Assembly: GCA_910585435.1 (NCBI GenBank)
Contig: CAJUEJ010000015.1
Coordinates: 24,734 to 88,733 of the forward strand
Source of the DNA: an uncultured Hungatella sp.
Lineage (GTDB): Bacteria; Bacillota; Clostridia; Lachnospirales; Lachnospiraceae
Direction of reading: 5' to 3'
DNA length: 64,000 bases
The notes under the pieces were generated by a model. That model was given only the letters and a program-made list of their open reading frames with translations. It had not been told where the DNA came from and searched no databases. Shown here piece after piece: positions 1 to 9,497 of this stretch (position 1 is the stretch's first letter; every line of letters begins with the position of its first letter). A program made the position numbers and the translations under genes.

Positions 1-35
1 ACAGGAATGAAGGAAGAAAAAAGAGAGGTTTCGTT

Positions 36-905
36 ATGATGGCTGATTTGAAGAAGAACAGGATGATATACAGGCTGATAACCCTTGTCTCTGTTGTGGT
101 GTCAGCGGTTCTCCAGACCTATGTGATACAGGCGTTTATCCGCCCGTCAGGGCTGCTTTCCGGCGGTTTTACCGGGATCGCCATCCTGCTGGACAAGATA
201 GCGTCTCTGTACGGAAAAAGCTTTTCCACATCCCTGGGTATGCTGGTATTGAATATTCCTGTAGCTGTCCTTTGCAGCCGGAGTATCAGTCTGCGGTTTA
301 CATTCTATTCTCTGGTACAGGTGTTTTTATCCAGCTTTCTTCTGAAGGTCTGCCATTTTACGCCGATCTTTGATGATCTGATGCTGAATGTGATTTTCGG
401 CGGATTTTTATACGGCCTGTCTATCGCCATTGCCCTGAAGGGAAATGCCTCCACAGGAGGCACGGATTTCATCGCCCTGTACGTATCCAACAAAACGGGA
501 CGATCTATCTGGCAGTATGTGTTTGCCGGCAATGTGGCAATCTTAAGCCTGTACGGGCTTCTGTTCGGGTGGCAGTATGCAGGGTATTCCATTCTGTTTC
601 AGTTTGTTTCTACCAGGACGATTTCCACCTTCCATCACCGGTACGAGCGGGTTACGCTTCAGATTACCACGAAAAATGCACAGGATATTATCAAGGCCTA
701 CGTAAGCCATTACCGGCACGGCATCTCCTGTGTAGATGCCGTGGGAGGCTACAGCGGCCAGAAAATGTATCTGCTCCACACGGTGGTGTCATCTTATGAG
801 GTGGGGGAGATTGTGGCGCTGATGCGCATACAGGATCCCCAGATAATTGTAAACATGATAAGGACAGAGAATTTCTATGGGAAATTCTATCAGGCGCCGC
901 TTTAA
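36..905 (+). CDS. YitT family membrane protein (DUF161 + DUF2179)
   Basis: A 289-residue integral membrane protein of the YitT family. The N-terminal ~200 residues hold hydrophobic helices with the family motifs RPSGLLSGGFTGIAILLD and GNASTGGTDFIALY. The C-terminal ~80 residues form a soluble DUF2179 domain (HTVVSSYEVGEIVALMRIQDP), typical of the family. Transport substrate and role are not established for the family. The ATG at 36 follows an AGAGAGG ribosome site. It ends 25 bases before hisZ, so it may be cotranscribed with the histidine genes. A second copy of the family lies at 20710-21576 on the other strand. Confidence 0.9.
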   Translation: MMADLKKNRMIYRLITLVSVVVSAVLQTYVIQAFIRPSGLLSGGFTGIAILLDKIASLYGKSFSTSLGMLVLNIPVAVLCSRSISLRFTFYSLVQVFLSSFLLKVCHFTPIFDDLMLNVIFGGFLYGLSIAIALKGNASTGGTDFIALYVSNKTGRSIWQYVFAGNVAILSLYGLLFGWQYAGYSILFQFVSTRTISTFHHRYERVTLQITTKNAQDIIKAYVSHYRHGISCVDAVGGYSGQKMYLLHTVVSSYEVGEIVALMRIQDPQIIVNMIRTENFYGKFYQAPL

Positions 906-930
906 GGACAGGCATGAAAGGGGTAAAGCT

Positions 931-2142
931 ATGGCTGCAGAATTGTTTCACACACCAGAGGGTGTCAGGGATCTGTACGATAAGGAGTGCGCCAGAAAAC
1001 TGGCGGTTTCAGAGCGGATCAGCCAGGTATTCCATCTCTATGGGTATCAGGATATTGAGACGCCTACCTTCGAATTTTTCGACGTTTTCAACAAGGAGAG
1101 GGGAAGCGTCAGCTCCAGGGAAATGTTCAAGTTTTTTGACAGAGACAACAATACGCTGGTGCTGAAGCCGGACGTGACTCCGGCCATCGCCAGATGCGTG
1201 GCAAAATATTTTATGGAGGAGACCCTTCCGGTGCGGCTGTGCTACAGGGAAAGGACTTTTACCAACAATACCAGCTATCAGGGGCGGCTTAAGGAGGTTA
1301 CCCAGACAGGGGTGGAGCTGATCGGAGATGATTCCAGCACTGCGGACGGGGAGATGATCGCCATGGTCATCGACGGGCTGAAGGCGTCAGGCCTGAAAGA
1401 ATTCCAGGTGGAAGTGGGGCAGATGGAGTTTTTCAGAGGGCTTGTGGAAGAGGCTGGCATGGATGAAGAGACAGAGGAGATTCTGCGGGAGCAGATCGAG
1501 AACAAGAATTATTTCGGCGTGGAGGAGCTGGTGTCCAGGCGGAATCTGCCGGATACCCTGAGGGAGGTTTTCCTAAAGCTTCCGGAGCTGTTCGGGACCT
1601 TGGAGGAGATAAAAAAAGTAAAGTCCATGATCAGGAATCAACGGTCTTTAAAGGCTATTGAGCGTCTGGAGGAGGTACAGGCAATACTGGAGGATTATGA
1701 GATGGAAGAGTATGTGTCTTATGATCTGGGGATGCTCAGCAAGTATCAGTACTATACGGGAATTATTTTTAAGGCTTATACCTATGGGACTGGGGAATAT
1801 ATTGTCACCGGGGGGAGATATGACAAACTGCTGGTGCAGTTCGGCAAGGATGTCCCGGCAGTTGGGTTCGCCATTGTGGTGGATCAGCTGATGCTGGCTA
1901 TGGCCAGGCAGAAGATTGATATCCGTGTAAAGATGCCGGATATTATGGTGGTGTACGAGGCGGGAGTCCAGGATAAGGCGGTGAAAACAGCCCACAGCCT
2001 TCGCAAGAACGGGGTTAAAACCGTGCTTGTGAGAAAGGCGGAGGGGATTTCTGAGGAGGAATGCAGGGAGTATTGGAAGAGGCAGGGGATTGGGAAGCTT
2101 GTGTGGGTGTTGGTGGGGAAGGTGATAACTTGGGAGGAGTAG
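931..2142 (+). CDS. hisZ: ATP phosphoribosyltransferase regulatory subunit HisZ
   Basis: HisZ is a catalytically inactive histidyl-tRNA-synthetase-like protein that partners the short HisG and gives it histidine feedback control. Class II synthetase-like motifs are visible: TPTFEFFDVFNKERG, LVLKPDVTPAIARCVAK and RLCYRERTFTNNTSYQGR. The anticodon-binding domain of a true HisRS is replaced by a short divergent C-terminus. The frame is open from an ATG at 877, but the start at 931 (MAAELFHTPEGVRDLY) follows GAAAGGGG and gives 403 residues with the family N-terminus. The stop at 2140-2142 is two bases before hisG, so the two are translationally coupled. Confidence 0.93.
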   Translation: MAAELFHTPEGVRDLYDKECARKLAVSERISQVFHLYGYQDIETPTFEFFDVFNKERGSVSSREMFKFFDRDNNTLVLKPDVTPAIARCVAKYFMEETLPVRLCYRERTFTNNTSYQGRLKEVTQTGVELIGDDSSTADGEMIAMVIDGLKASGLKEFQVEVGQMEFFRGLVEEAGMDEETEEILREQIENKNYFGVEELVSRRNLPDTLREVFLKLPELFGTLEEIKKVKSMIRNQRSLKAIERLEEVQAILEDYEMEEYVSYDLGMLSKYQYYTGIIFKAYTYGTGEYIVTGGRYDKLLVQFGKDVPAVGFAIVVDQLMLAMARQKIDIRVKMPDIMVVYEAGVQDKAVKTAHSLRKNGVKTVLVRKAEGISEEECREYWKRQGIGKLVWVLVGKVITWEE

Positions 2143-2144
2143 GA

Positions 2145-2792
2145 ATGGATTACCTGACAATCGCTTTGACAAAAGGGCGTCTGGCGTATAAAACCTTGGA
2201 TTTGCTGGAGAAGGTGGGAATTACCTGTGAGGAGATGAGGGATAAAAGCTCCCGGAAGCTGATCTTTACCAATGAGGAGATCGGGGTCAGGTTTTTTCTT
2301 GCCAAGGCCAATGATGTGCCCACCTATGTGGAGTATGGGGCAGCAGATATTGGGATTTGCGGGAAGGATACAATCCTGGAGGAGGGGAGAAAGCTTTATG
2401 AGGTTATGGATCTGGGATTCGGAAAATGCAGGATGTGTGTCTGCGGGCCGGAGTCTGCCAGGGAGCTTTTAAAGCATCATGAGCTGATACGGGTGGCCAC
2501 CAAGTATCCGGGGATTGCCAAGGATTATTTTTATAACAAAAAGCATCAGACAGTGGAGATAATCAAGCTGAACGGGTCTATTGAGCTGGCTCCCCTGGTG
2601 GGGCTAGCCGAGGTCATCGTGGATATCGTGGAAACCGGGTCTACGCTTCGTGAAAACGGGCTGGACGTGCTGGAGGAAATCTGCACCCTGTCAGCCCGGG
2701 TGATTATCAACCAGGTCAGTATGAAACGGGAGAATCAGAGGATTACAAAGCTGATAAAGGATTTGAAAACTGTACTTTTGGAAGAGAAATAA
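2145..2792 (+). CDS. hisG: ATP phosphoribosyltransferase catalytic subunit, short form
   Basis: Catalyses the first committed step of histidine synthesis, joining ATP and PRPP. At 215 residues it is the short form that needs HisZ, which is encoded immediately upstream. Family motifs are KGRLAYKTLDLL, ATKYPGIAKDYF and the PRPP-binding stretch ELAPLVGLAEVIVDIVETG. The C-terminal regulatory domain of long HisG is absent, as expected. The frame is open upstream to 2061, but the ATG at 2145 lies two bases after the hisZ stop, is preceded by GGGAGGAG, and gives the conserved N-terminus MDYLTIALTKGRL. Confidence 0.95.
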   Translation: MDYLTIALTKGRLAYKTLDLLEKVGITCEEMRDKSSRKLIFTNEEIGVRFFLAKANDVPTYVEYGAADIGICGKDTILEEGRKLYEVMDLGFGKCRMCVCGPESARELLKHHELIRVATKYPGIAKDYFYNKKHQTVEIIKLNGSIELAPLVGLAEVIVDIVETGSTLRENGLDVLEEICTLSARVIINQVSMKRENQRITKLIKDLKTVLLEEK

Positions 2793-2837
2793 AACCTTTA
2801 CGATTGGTTTATGCCTTGGAAGGGAATGGAGGAAATC

Positions 2838-4130
2838 ATGAGAATTGTAGATTTAGATGAGAATACCAGAAGCCATATTCTGTCGGATCTGCTGAAACGG
2901 GATCCCAATAATTATGATGCATATGGGAAAACGGTTCAGGAGATTGTGGATGATGTGAAGGAGAGGCGGGATGAGGCGCTGTTTACATATACGAAGAAGT
3001 TTGACGGTGCTGATATCACGGCAGAGAATGTACGGGTTACGGAGGAGGAGATAGAGGAAGCAAAGGCACTGGTGGATCCGGGGCTTATGAAGGTTATGGA
3101 AAGAGCCATGAAGAATATCAGGGAATACCATCAGATGCAGGTGCGCCGCAGCTGGTTTGATACGAAACCGGACGGGATTATCCTGGGGCAGAAGGTGACG
3201 GCGCTTGAACGGGTGGGGGTCTATGTTCCCGGCGGCAAAGCAGCGTACCCTTCTTCTGTGCTGATGAATATTATTCCTGCAGAGGTGGCAGGGGTGGAAA
3301 GCATTGTGATGGTGACGCCTCCCGGAAGGGACGGGAAAGTAAATCCGGTGACTCTGACAGCGGCCTGCCTGGCGGGAGCTACACAGGTGTACAAGGCAGG
3401 GGGAGCCCAGGCGGTGGCAGCCCTGGCTTTCGGCACGGAATCCATTCCCAGGGTGGATAAGATTGTTGGCCCGGGCAATATTTTTGTGGCCCTGGCCAAA
3501 AAGGCGGTTTACGGGCATGTGAGCATCGACAGTATTGCCGGGCCCAGCGAGATCCTGGTGCTAACTGACGAGACGGCCAACCCCAGGTTTGTGGCAGCGG
3601 ATCTATTGTCTCAGGCAGAGCATGACGAGCTGGCCAGCGCCATTCTGGTTACCACCAGCCGGAAGCTGGCAGAGCAGGTGGCAGAGCAGGTGGATGTGTT
3701 TGTGAAGGAATTGTCGCGGAAGGAGATTCTGGAAAAATCGCTGGAGAATTTCGGGTATATTCTGGTGGCCCCTTCCATGGAGGCAGCCATAGAGACGGCC
3801 AATGAAATCGCTTCGGAGCATCTGGAAATCGTGACGAAAAATCCTTTTGAGGTGATGACGAAGATCCGGAATGCAGGGGCTATTTTTATAGGGGAATACA
3901 GCTCAGAGCCTTTGGGGGACTATTTTGCAGGCCCCAACCATGTGCTTCCCACCAACGGGACGGCCAAATTCTTCTCGCCGCTGGGGGTAGACGATTTTGT
4001 TAAGAAATCCAGTGTAATCTATTATTCAAAGGAGGCTCTGGAGCCGGTTCACAGGGATATTATAGCCTTTGCCGAGGCGGAGCATCTGACGGCCCACGCC
4101 AATTCCATACGTGTGAGATTTGAAGGATGA
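2838..4130 (+). CDS. hisD: Histidinol dehydrogenase
   Basis: Zinc- and NAD-dependent enzyme that oxidises L-histidinol to histidine in two steps, the last of the pathway. Diagnostic stretches are GVYVPGGKAAYPSS, KIVGPGNIFVALAKK, IDSIAGPSEILVL, SQAEHDELA and FIGEYSSEPLGDYFAGPNH. The 430-residue length is normal. An ATG lies upstream at 2811, but 2838 is preceded five bases away by GGAGG and gives the usual start MRIVDLDENTR. It lies 45 bases after hisG in the same operon. Confidence 0.95.
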   Translation: MRIVDLDENTRSHILSDLLKRDPNNYDAYGKTVQEIVDDVKERRDEALFTYTKKFDGADITAENVRVTEEEIEEAKALVDPGLMKVMERAMKNIREYHQMQVRRSWFDTKPDGIILGQKVTALERVGVYVPGGKAAYPSSVLMNIIPAEVAGVESIVMVTPPGRDGKVNPVTLTAACLAGATQVYKAGGAQAVAALAFGTESIPRVDKIVGPGNIFVALAKKAVYGHVSIDSIAGPSEILVLTDETANPRFVAADLLSQAEHDELASAILVTTSRKLAEQVAEQVDVFVKELSRKEILEKSLENFGYILVAPSMEAAIETANEIASEHLEIVTKNPFEVMTKIRNAGAIFIGEYSSEPLGDYFAGPNHVLPTNGTAKFFSPLGVDDFVKKSSVIYYSKEALEPVHRDIIAFAEAEHLTAHANSIRVRFEG

Positions 4131-4166
4131 CAGAGGAAGGCATAGATGAGGAGGGAGGAGTTATAG

Positions 4167-4754
4167 ATGGCGCGGACGGCAACGCTGGAGAGAAATACCA
4201 GCGAGACGAAGATTAAGCTTGTGTTAAACTTAGACGGTACGGGGAAGGCGGATATTTCTACGGGAATCGGGTTTTTTGACCATATGCTGAACAGCTTTGC
4301 CCGCCATGGCTTTTTTGACCTTGCACTGAAGGTGGAGGGGGATCTTATGGTAGATACCCACCATACCATAGAGGATACGGGGATCGTCCTTGGGAAGGCC
4401 ATAAAGGAGGCAGTGGGAGATAAAAAAGGGATTGCCCGGTTTGGGGCCAGGATGATTCCCATGGATGAGGCCCTTATCCTGTGTGCCCTGGATCTGGGGG
4501 GCAGGCCTTACCTGGCCTATGATCTGAACCTGGACAGGGAGCGTGTGGGGCAGCTGGAGACAGAGATGGTGAGAGAATTTTTCTATGCTGTATCCTACGG
4601 GGCAGAGATGAACCTGCATGTGAAGCAGCTTAGCGGGATGAATAACCATCATATTATTGAAGGGGCTTTCAAAGCTTTTGGAAAAGCGCTGGATGAGGCG
4701 GTTTCGGTTGACGGCAGAGTGGAAGGCGTGCTGTCTACGAAGGGGACTCTTTGA
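4167..4754 (+). CDS. hisB: Imidazoleglycerol-phosphate dehydratase
   Basis: Mn-dependent enzyme converting imidazole glycerol phosphate to imidazole acetol phosphate. It is a 195-residue monofunctional HisB without the phosphatase domain of enterobacterial HisB. The metal-binding His-rich motifs are present: GFFDHMLNSFARHGFFDL, DTHHTIEDTGI and GMNNHHIIEGAFKAFGKAL. It is the last his gene here. The hisH, hisA, hisF, hisI and hisC functions do not follow and must be encoded elsewhere if the pathway is complete. Confidence 0.95.
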   Translation: MARTATLERNTSETKIKLVLNLDGTGKADISTGIGFFDHMLNSFARHGFFDLALKVEGDLMVDTHHTIEDTGIVLGKAIKEAVGDKKGIARFGARMIPMDEALILCALDLGGRPYLAYDLNLDRERVGQLETEMVREFFYAVSYGAEMNLHVKQLSGMNNHHIIEGAFKAFGKALDEAVSVDGRVEGVLSTKGTL

Positions 4755-4799
4755 TGTCCCTGTGAGGATTGGTGTAAAATACAAGTATGAGGTGTTTTT

Positions 4800-6833
4800 A
4801 TGAAAATCGTTGATTTGAAATGCCCTTCCTGCGGAGGAAAGCTGGTTCCTATGGAGGGGAATCCCAAGATTGTGGTCTGTGAGTACTGCAACAGCCAGTT
4901 TGTCCTGGAAGAGGACAATGTGATTAATTACCACATTCATCAGTATGGGCCGGGAGGAGCAGGAGGCGTAAACGTTCCCAGGCCTCAGAGTCCCATAACC
5001 CCGCTTCCGTCCTCTGACGGGTATATACCTACGAAGTCAGGGCCGGAGCCTTTATCTATGCCCAAGGTGGCAGTGGTGGCAGTGGCTGCTCTGGCAGTGG
5101 CGGCGGCTGTGTTTATATCCGCAGGCGTCATGGGAGCGAAAAAGTCCGGCGGAGGTAAAGAGGAGCCCAGTCTGACGACAGCACCGCATTACGTTGCCGG
5201 CGAGGAAACAAAGACAGATAAGGCCCAGGCAAGTGATGTTTCCCTGGGAGAGCCGTCTCCTCTGTATGAGGCTGCCATAAAGGGGATTTTCGGGAAGGCG
5301 CCGGAGCTTGTGACACAGCAGGATCTGGAGAAAATAAAATACATAAGTGTGAAAAAGGGCAGCGAGACCTCCACAGTAAAGTACAGCTTTGACGATCCCT
5401 ATGAGACGGAAGGGTTTCGTGAGGTGTCTTTAAAGCTGGATCCTCTGGACTGGAACCCGGATGATCTGGCCCGCTTTCCCGGGCTTTGCAAGGTGGAGCT
5501 GACATATGAGTGGCCTGGCGGGGATATTCTTAAAAATATGGAGCATTTAAAGGGAATATCCTGCTCCAATATGGAGATTGCTGAGATTGCTGAGAAGGTA
5601 AACCCAAAGCAGATGACAGAGCTGTATCTGGACGGGGTGGAAAGCCTGGAAGGGTTAGCAGCGTTTGAGAACCTGGAGATTCTTTCCCTGGAGGATGTGT
5701 ATGCGCCGGATATCCGGCAGCTGACGCCTCTTAAGAACCTGAAATCCCTGTATATTGTGGAGGATGACAGCGGGGATATCTTTTCTACGGAAAAGTCAGC
5801 CACACTGACCGATTATTCCGGCTTGTCTGTCCTTACCGGGCTGGAAGCCTTGCATCTGGAATCAGAGTGTGTCCGTGAGTTCAGTTTTTTAAAGCCTCTG
5901 GTAAATCTGAAGGAGCTGGCCATAGAGGACAGCGAGGCCATCTCTCTGGAGCCCCTGGCGGATCTGCCCCAGCTTGTATCCTTAAGCCTGATTGACAACA
6001 ATGAGATTAAAGATTACGGCCCTGTGGGATCCTTAAGCAATTTAGAGACTCTGGTTTTAGATAAATCTACTTCCCAGGATGACCCGGATTTATCATCTCT
6101 TGGAAATCTCACCAGCCTGGAGATCAGCGGCTTTATGTCAGTGGACGGGCTAAAAAGACTGGGCAATCTGAGGGAGCTGTCTGTCCACGGCTGCAATATT
6201 GATGAGATTGCCGCCCTTTCCGCCCTGTCCAATCTGGAGCGGTTTTCCTGCTACTCTGTGTGGACGTATGCAAAGCCTTTAAAGAATGTGAATTTTATTG
6301 ACGGGATGACCAATTTAAAATACCTGGATTTCTGCGGTAAAAATTCGGAGGATAACTGGGGCAGCTTCCAGAATAATATGGAGATTTTAGGGGATATTTC
6401 CAATGTATTTACCCATCAGGGGCTGGAGGAATTATATGTAAACGGCTGTATGTTTGAGATTAATTTTGGAAATCTGAGGGAGAATCCATCTCTGAAGGTG
6501 CTGGAGATGAAGGATGTCAGCCTGAAGGAGAATTTTTATGTCCAGTCCTCCGGCGGGATGACAGACATCTGGTATGACGATGTGGCCTTAGACGGGCACA
6601 CAGATTTTCTGACTTATTTTCCGGGGCTGGAGCAGCTGTATCTGGACGGGAACCAGCTGACCAATATTTCCTTTGCCGCCTCTTTGCAGAACCTGACCCA
6701 TCTGGGAATCAATAATAATTATGTGACAGACTTAGCGCCCCTAAACCAGGTGGGAAGCCTAAGGTTTCTGGATGTAAGGCAGAACCCGGTGGGAAGTGTG
6801 GATATCGGAGGAGATATCACCGTGTTAAAGTAA
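4800..6833 (+). CDS. Membrane-anchored leucine-rich-repeat protein with N-terminal zinc ribbon
   Basis: A 677-residue protein of unknown role. Residues ~8-35 form a zinc ribbon (CPSCGGKL...CEYCNSQF). A low-complexity linker follows, then one transmembrane helix at ~81-105 (VAVVAVAALAVAAAVFISAG), a Thr/Lys-rich spacer, and from ~210 to the end about 16-18 degenerate SDS22/internalin-like leucine-rich repeats (for example LEALHLES, LKELAIED, LVSLSLIDNNEIKDYGPV). The topology suggests a cytoplasmic zinc ribbon and an external LRR domain, with no sortase or other anchor. It starts 45 bases after hisB and may be read through from the his operon. Ligand and partner are unknown. Confidence 0.8.
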   Translation: MKIVDLKCPSCGGKLVPMEGNPKIVVCEYCNSQFVLEEDNVINYHIHQYGPGGAGGVNVPRPQSPITPLPSSDGYIPTKSGPEPLSMPKVAVVAVAALAVAAAVFISAGVMGAKKSGGGKEEPSLTTAPHYVAGEETKTDKAQASDVSLGEPSPLYEAAIKGIFGKAPELVTQQDLEKIKYISVKKGSETSTVKYSFDDPYETEGFREVSLKLDPLDWNPDDLARFPGLCKVELTYEWPGGDILKNMEHLKGISCSNMEIAEIAEKVNPKQMTELYLDGVESLEGLAAFENLEILSLEDVYAPDIRQLTPLKNLKSLYIVEDDSGDIFSTEKSATLTDYSGLSVLTGLEALHLESECVREFSFLKPLVNLKELAIEDSEAISLEPLADLPQLVSLSLIDNNEIKDYGPVGSLSNLETLVLDKSTSQDDPDLSSLGNLTSLEISGFMSVDGLKRLGNLRELSVHGCNIDEIAALSALSNLERFSCYSVWTYAKPLKNVNFIDGMTNLKYLDFCGKNSEDNWGSFQNNMEILGDISNVFTHQGLEELYVNGCMFEINFGNLRENPSLKVLEMKDVSLKENFYVQSSGGMTDIWYDDVALDGHTDFLTYFPGLEQLYLDGNQLTNISFAASLQNLTHLGINNNYVTDLAPLNQVGSLRFLDVRQNPVGSVDIGGDITVLK

Positions 6834-6869
6834 AGAAGTAAAAAAACAAAAGACAAAAGGAGAAGCCAT

Positions 6870-7142
6870 ATGACTTCCTATACCAACGATGAGTTTTGGG
6901 AGATGCTTACCCGGCACCAGAATGAAGAATTTTTTACGGCCAAGGGGCTGCCTTTTTCCTATACTGTAAAGGGCGGAGAAATATTTATCAGCCGGAGAAG
7001 CAAATCCATAACAAGAAGTACCTTTGATGCGGCATATAAAAAGGTGAAGGAGAATCCTGAGCTGATTACAGGGCCGAAAAAGCTGGGAGTATTCGGGGCA
7101 CCGTATCTGTGGGCGCTGTTCCGGAAGTTTGAACTGATATAG
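6870..7142 (+). CDS. Small conserved-looking hypothetical protein
   Basis: A 90-residue soluble protein with no recognised domain. The ATG follows AAAAGGAGAAGCC, a good ribosome site, and the gene sits between the LRR protein and topB with short gaps, so it is very likely real. The sequence is basic and aromatic (SRRSKSITRSTFDAAYKKV). The C-terminus resembles an AT-hook-free DNA/RNA-binding fold only in charge. No function can be assigned. Confidence 0.6.
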   Translation: MTSYTNDEFWEMLTRHQNEEFFTAKGLPFSYTVKGGEIFISRRSKSITRSTFDAAYKKVKENPELITGPKKLGVFGAPYLWALFRKFELI

Positions 7143-7177
7143 CGAAAGAGAGGATTGGGCTGAAGGAGGAAAGCATC

Positions 7178-9433
7178 ATGAAAGCATTGGTCATAGCAGA
7201 GAAGCCGTCTGTGGCAAGGGATATTGCCCGTGTGCTTAAATGTACGAAGCAGATAAGCGGCGCCATAGAAGGGCCGGATTTTATAGTCACCTGGGGGCTG
7301 GGCCACCTGGTGACTCTGGCGGATCCGGAAGACTATGACAAAAAGTATAAGGAATGGAAGATGGAGGATCTGCCTGTGCTTCCTGATGTTTTCCAGCTGG
7401 AGGTGATAAAGCAGACAGGAAAGCAGTATCAGGCAGTAAAGGCACAGATCCACAGGAAGGACGTAGGGGAGATTATCATTGCTACGGATGCAGGGAGGGA
7501 AGGAGAGCTGGTGGCAAGGCTGATTTTGAAAAAGGCCGGCTGCCAGAAGCCTTTAAAAAGGCTGTGGATTTCCTCGGTGACAGATAAGGCGATCCGTGAG
7601 GGCTTTGCCCATTTAAAAGACGGCAGGGAATATGAGCCTCTTTATGATGCTGCCATGTGCAGGGCGGAGGCAGACTGGATGGTGGGAATCAATGCCACCA
7701 GGGCTCTGACCTGCAAGTACAATGCCCAGCTGTCCTGCGGGCGGGTTCAGACGCCTACATTAGCCATGATTGCCAGAAGGGAGGAGCAGATCCGCGGGTT
7801 TGTCCCAAAGCCCTACTACGGGATACGGGCCCAGGCGGGGGGTATGACCCTGATCTGGAGAGACAAAAAAACCAAAAGCAGCCAGTCCTTCGATAAGGCC
7901 AGAATCCAGGAGCTGTTAGGGCAGTTAAAGGGGAAAGCGGCGGTGGTGTCTCAGATAAAGAAGACGCCTAAAAAGACCATGGCGCCTCTTTTATATGATC
8001 TGACAGAGCTTCAGAGGGATGCCAGCAAACGGTATGAGTATTCTGCCAAAGAAACCCTGAATATTATGCAGCGGCTATATGAGAACCACAAGGTGCTGAC
8101 CTATCCGAGAACGGATTCCAGGTATGTAAGCGCAGATATTGTCCCTACGCTGAAGGAGCGGCTTAAAGCCTGCGGGGTCGGGCCTTACAAGAAGCTTGCG
8201 GGGAAGCTGGTGAATCAGCCCCTGGCTGACAATCTCTTTTTTGTGGATGATAAGAAGGTGTCGGATCATCACGCCATCATACCTACAGAGCAGTTTGTCC
8301 AGTTAGACCATATGACGGTGGATGAGAGACGGATCTACGATTTGGTGGTGCGCAGATTTCTGGCGGTTCTGGAACCGCCTTATGTGTATGAGCAGATCTC
8401 CCTGACGGCAGAGATAGGAGAGGAAGAATTTACGGCCAGCGGGAATGTGGTAACTTCTATGGGATGGAAAGAAGTCTATGACACAGGAAATGAGGGCAGC
8501 TCTCTGGCTGAATTGTTTGAAGAGACGGACAGGGATACGTGGGGAGACGCGGAGGGAGACAGCCGTTTAACAGGGGGCAGAGGTTCGGGAGAAAGGCTTC
8601 TCCGTGTAAAGCAGGGGGATAGCCTGGACGGCTTCAGTCTGGTGATGACAGAGGGGAAGACCAGGCCTCCGGCTGCCTTTAATGAGGCTACCCTGCTTTC
8701 AGCCATGGAAAATCCTGTGGCCTTTATGGAATCTAAGGATAAGGAGATGGCAAAAACCCTGGGGGAGACAGGAGGTCTGGGTACGGTGGCCACCAGGGCG
8801 GATATTATAGAAAAGCTGTTTTCCAGCTTTCTCCTTGAAAAGAGGGGGAAGGATATTTATCTGACCTCCAAGGCAAAACAGCTTCTCAAGCTGGTGCCGG
8901 AGGATCTGCGCAAGCCGGAGCTGACGGCGGACTGGGAGATGAAGCTGTCCAGGATCGCCAAAGGGAAGCTTGAGAGAACTGTGTTTATGAAGGATATCAG
9001 AGGGTACTCCCAGGAGCTGATAAGGCAGATTAAAGAAGGGGAGGGCAGCTTCCGCCACGATAATCTGACCAGCAAAAAATGCCCTGTGTGTGGGAAAGCC
9101 ATGCTTTTGGTAAAGGGGAAAAACAGCCAGATGCTGGTGTGCCAGGATCGGGAGTGCGGACACAGGGAGACGGTTTCCCGCACATCCAATGCCAGATGTC
9201 CGGTCTGCCATAAGAAGATGGAGCTGCGGGGAAGGGACGAGGGGCAGATTTTTGTGTGCGGGTGCGGATACAAGGAGAAGCTGAAGGCATTCCAGGAGCG
9301 GAGGAAGAAAGAGGGCGCCGGCGTGTCAAAGAGGGATGTGGCAAAGTATATGAATCAGCAGAAGAAGGAGGCGGCAGAGCCGCTTAACAATGCTTTTGCA
9401 CAGGCGCTTGCAGGCGTTAAGCTGGATGAGTAG
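7178..9433 (+). CDS. topB: DNA topoisomerase III (type IA)
   Basis: Type IA topoisomerase that relaxes or decatenates DNA through a 5'-phosphotyrosine intermediate. The N-terminal TOPRIM domain shows KALVIAEKPSVARDIA and IIATDAGREGELVARLI. The active-site region is KVLTYPRTDSRYVS, where the Tyr is the nucleophile. The C-terminus carries two zinc-ribbon repeats (CPVCGKAM...CQDREC at ~626 and CPVCHKKM...CGC at ~665). At 751 residues it is a complete TopB. The ATG follows GAAGGAGGAAAGCATC. Family members are often plasmid- or ICE-borne, but the neighbours here look chromosomal. Confidence 0.93.
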   Translation: MKALVIAEKPSVARDIARVLKCTKQISGAIEGPDFIVTWGLGHLVTLADPEDYDKKYKEWKMEDLPVLPDVFQLEVIKQTGKQYQAVKAQIHRKDVGEIIIATDAGREGELVARLILKKAGCQKPLKRLWISSVTDKAIREGFAHLKDGREYEPLYDAAMCRAEADWMVGINATRALTCKYNAQLSCGRVQTPTLAMIARREEQIRGFVPKPYYGIRAQAGGMTLIWRDKKTKSSQSFDKARIQELLGQLKGKAAVVSQIKKTPKKTMAPLLYDLTELQRDASKRYEYSAKETLNIMQRLYENHKVLTYPRTDSRYVSADIVPTLKERLKACGVGPYKKLAGKLVNQPLADNLFFVDDKKVSDHHAIIPTEQFVQLDHMTVDERRIYDLVVRRFLAVLEPPYVYEQISLTAEIGEEEFTASGNVVTSMGWKEVYDTGNEGSSLAELFEETDRDTWGDAEGDSRLTGGRGSGERLLRVKQGDSLDGFSLVMTEGKTRPPAAFNEATLLSAMENPVAFMESKDKEMAKTLGETGGLGTVATRADIIEKLFSSFLLEKRGKDIYLTSKAKQLLKLVPEDLRKPELTADWEMKLSRIAKGKLERTVFMKDIRGYSQELIRQIKEGEGSFRHDNLTSKKCPVCGKAMLLVKGKNSQMLVCQDRECGHRETVSRTSNARCPVCHKKMELRGRDEGQIFVCGCGYKEKLKAFQERRKKEGAGVSKRDVAKYMNQQKKEAAEPLNNAFAQALAGVKLDE

Positions 9434-9497
9434 GACATTGGGGAGATAAATTCACCGGCAGCCTGGCAAGAGAGATATAAGGGCAGGGAGAAAAAGG

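Noticed and set aside
2061..2144. Longer HisG with an extra 28 N-terminal residues
   Set aside because: The extension overlaps hisZ, lacks a ribosome site and is not part of the HisG fold.
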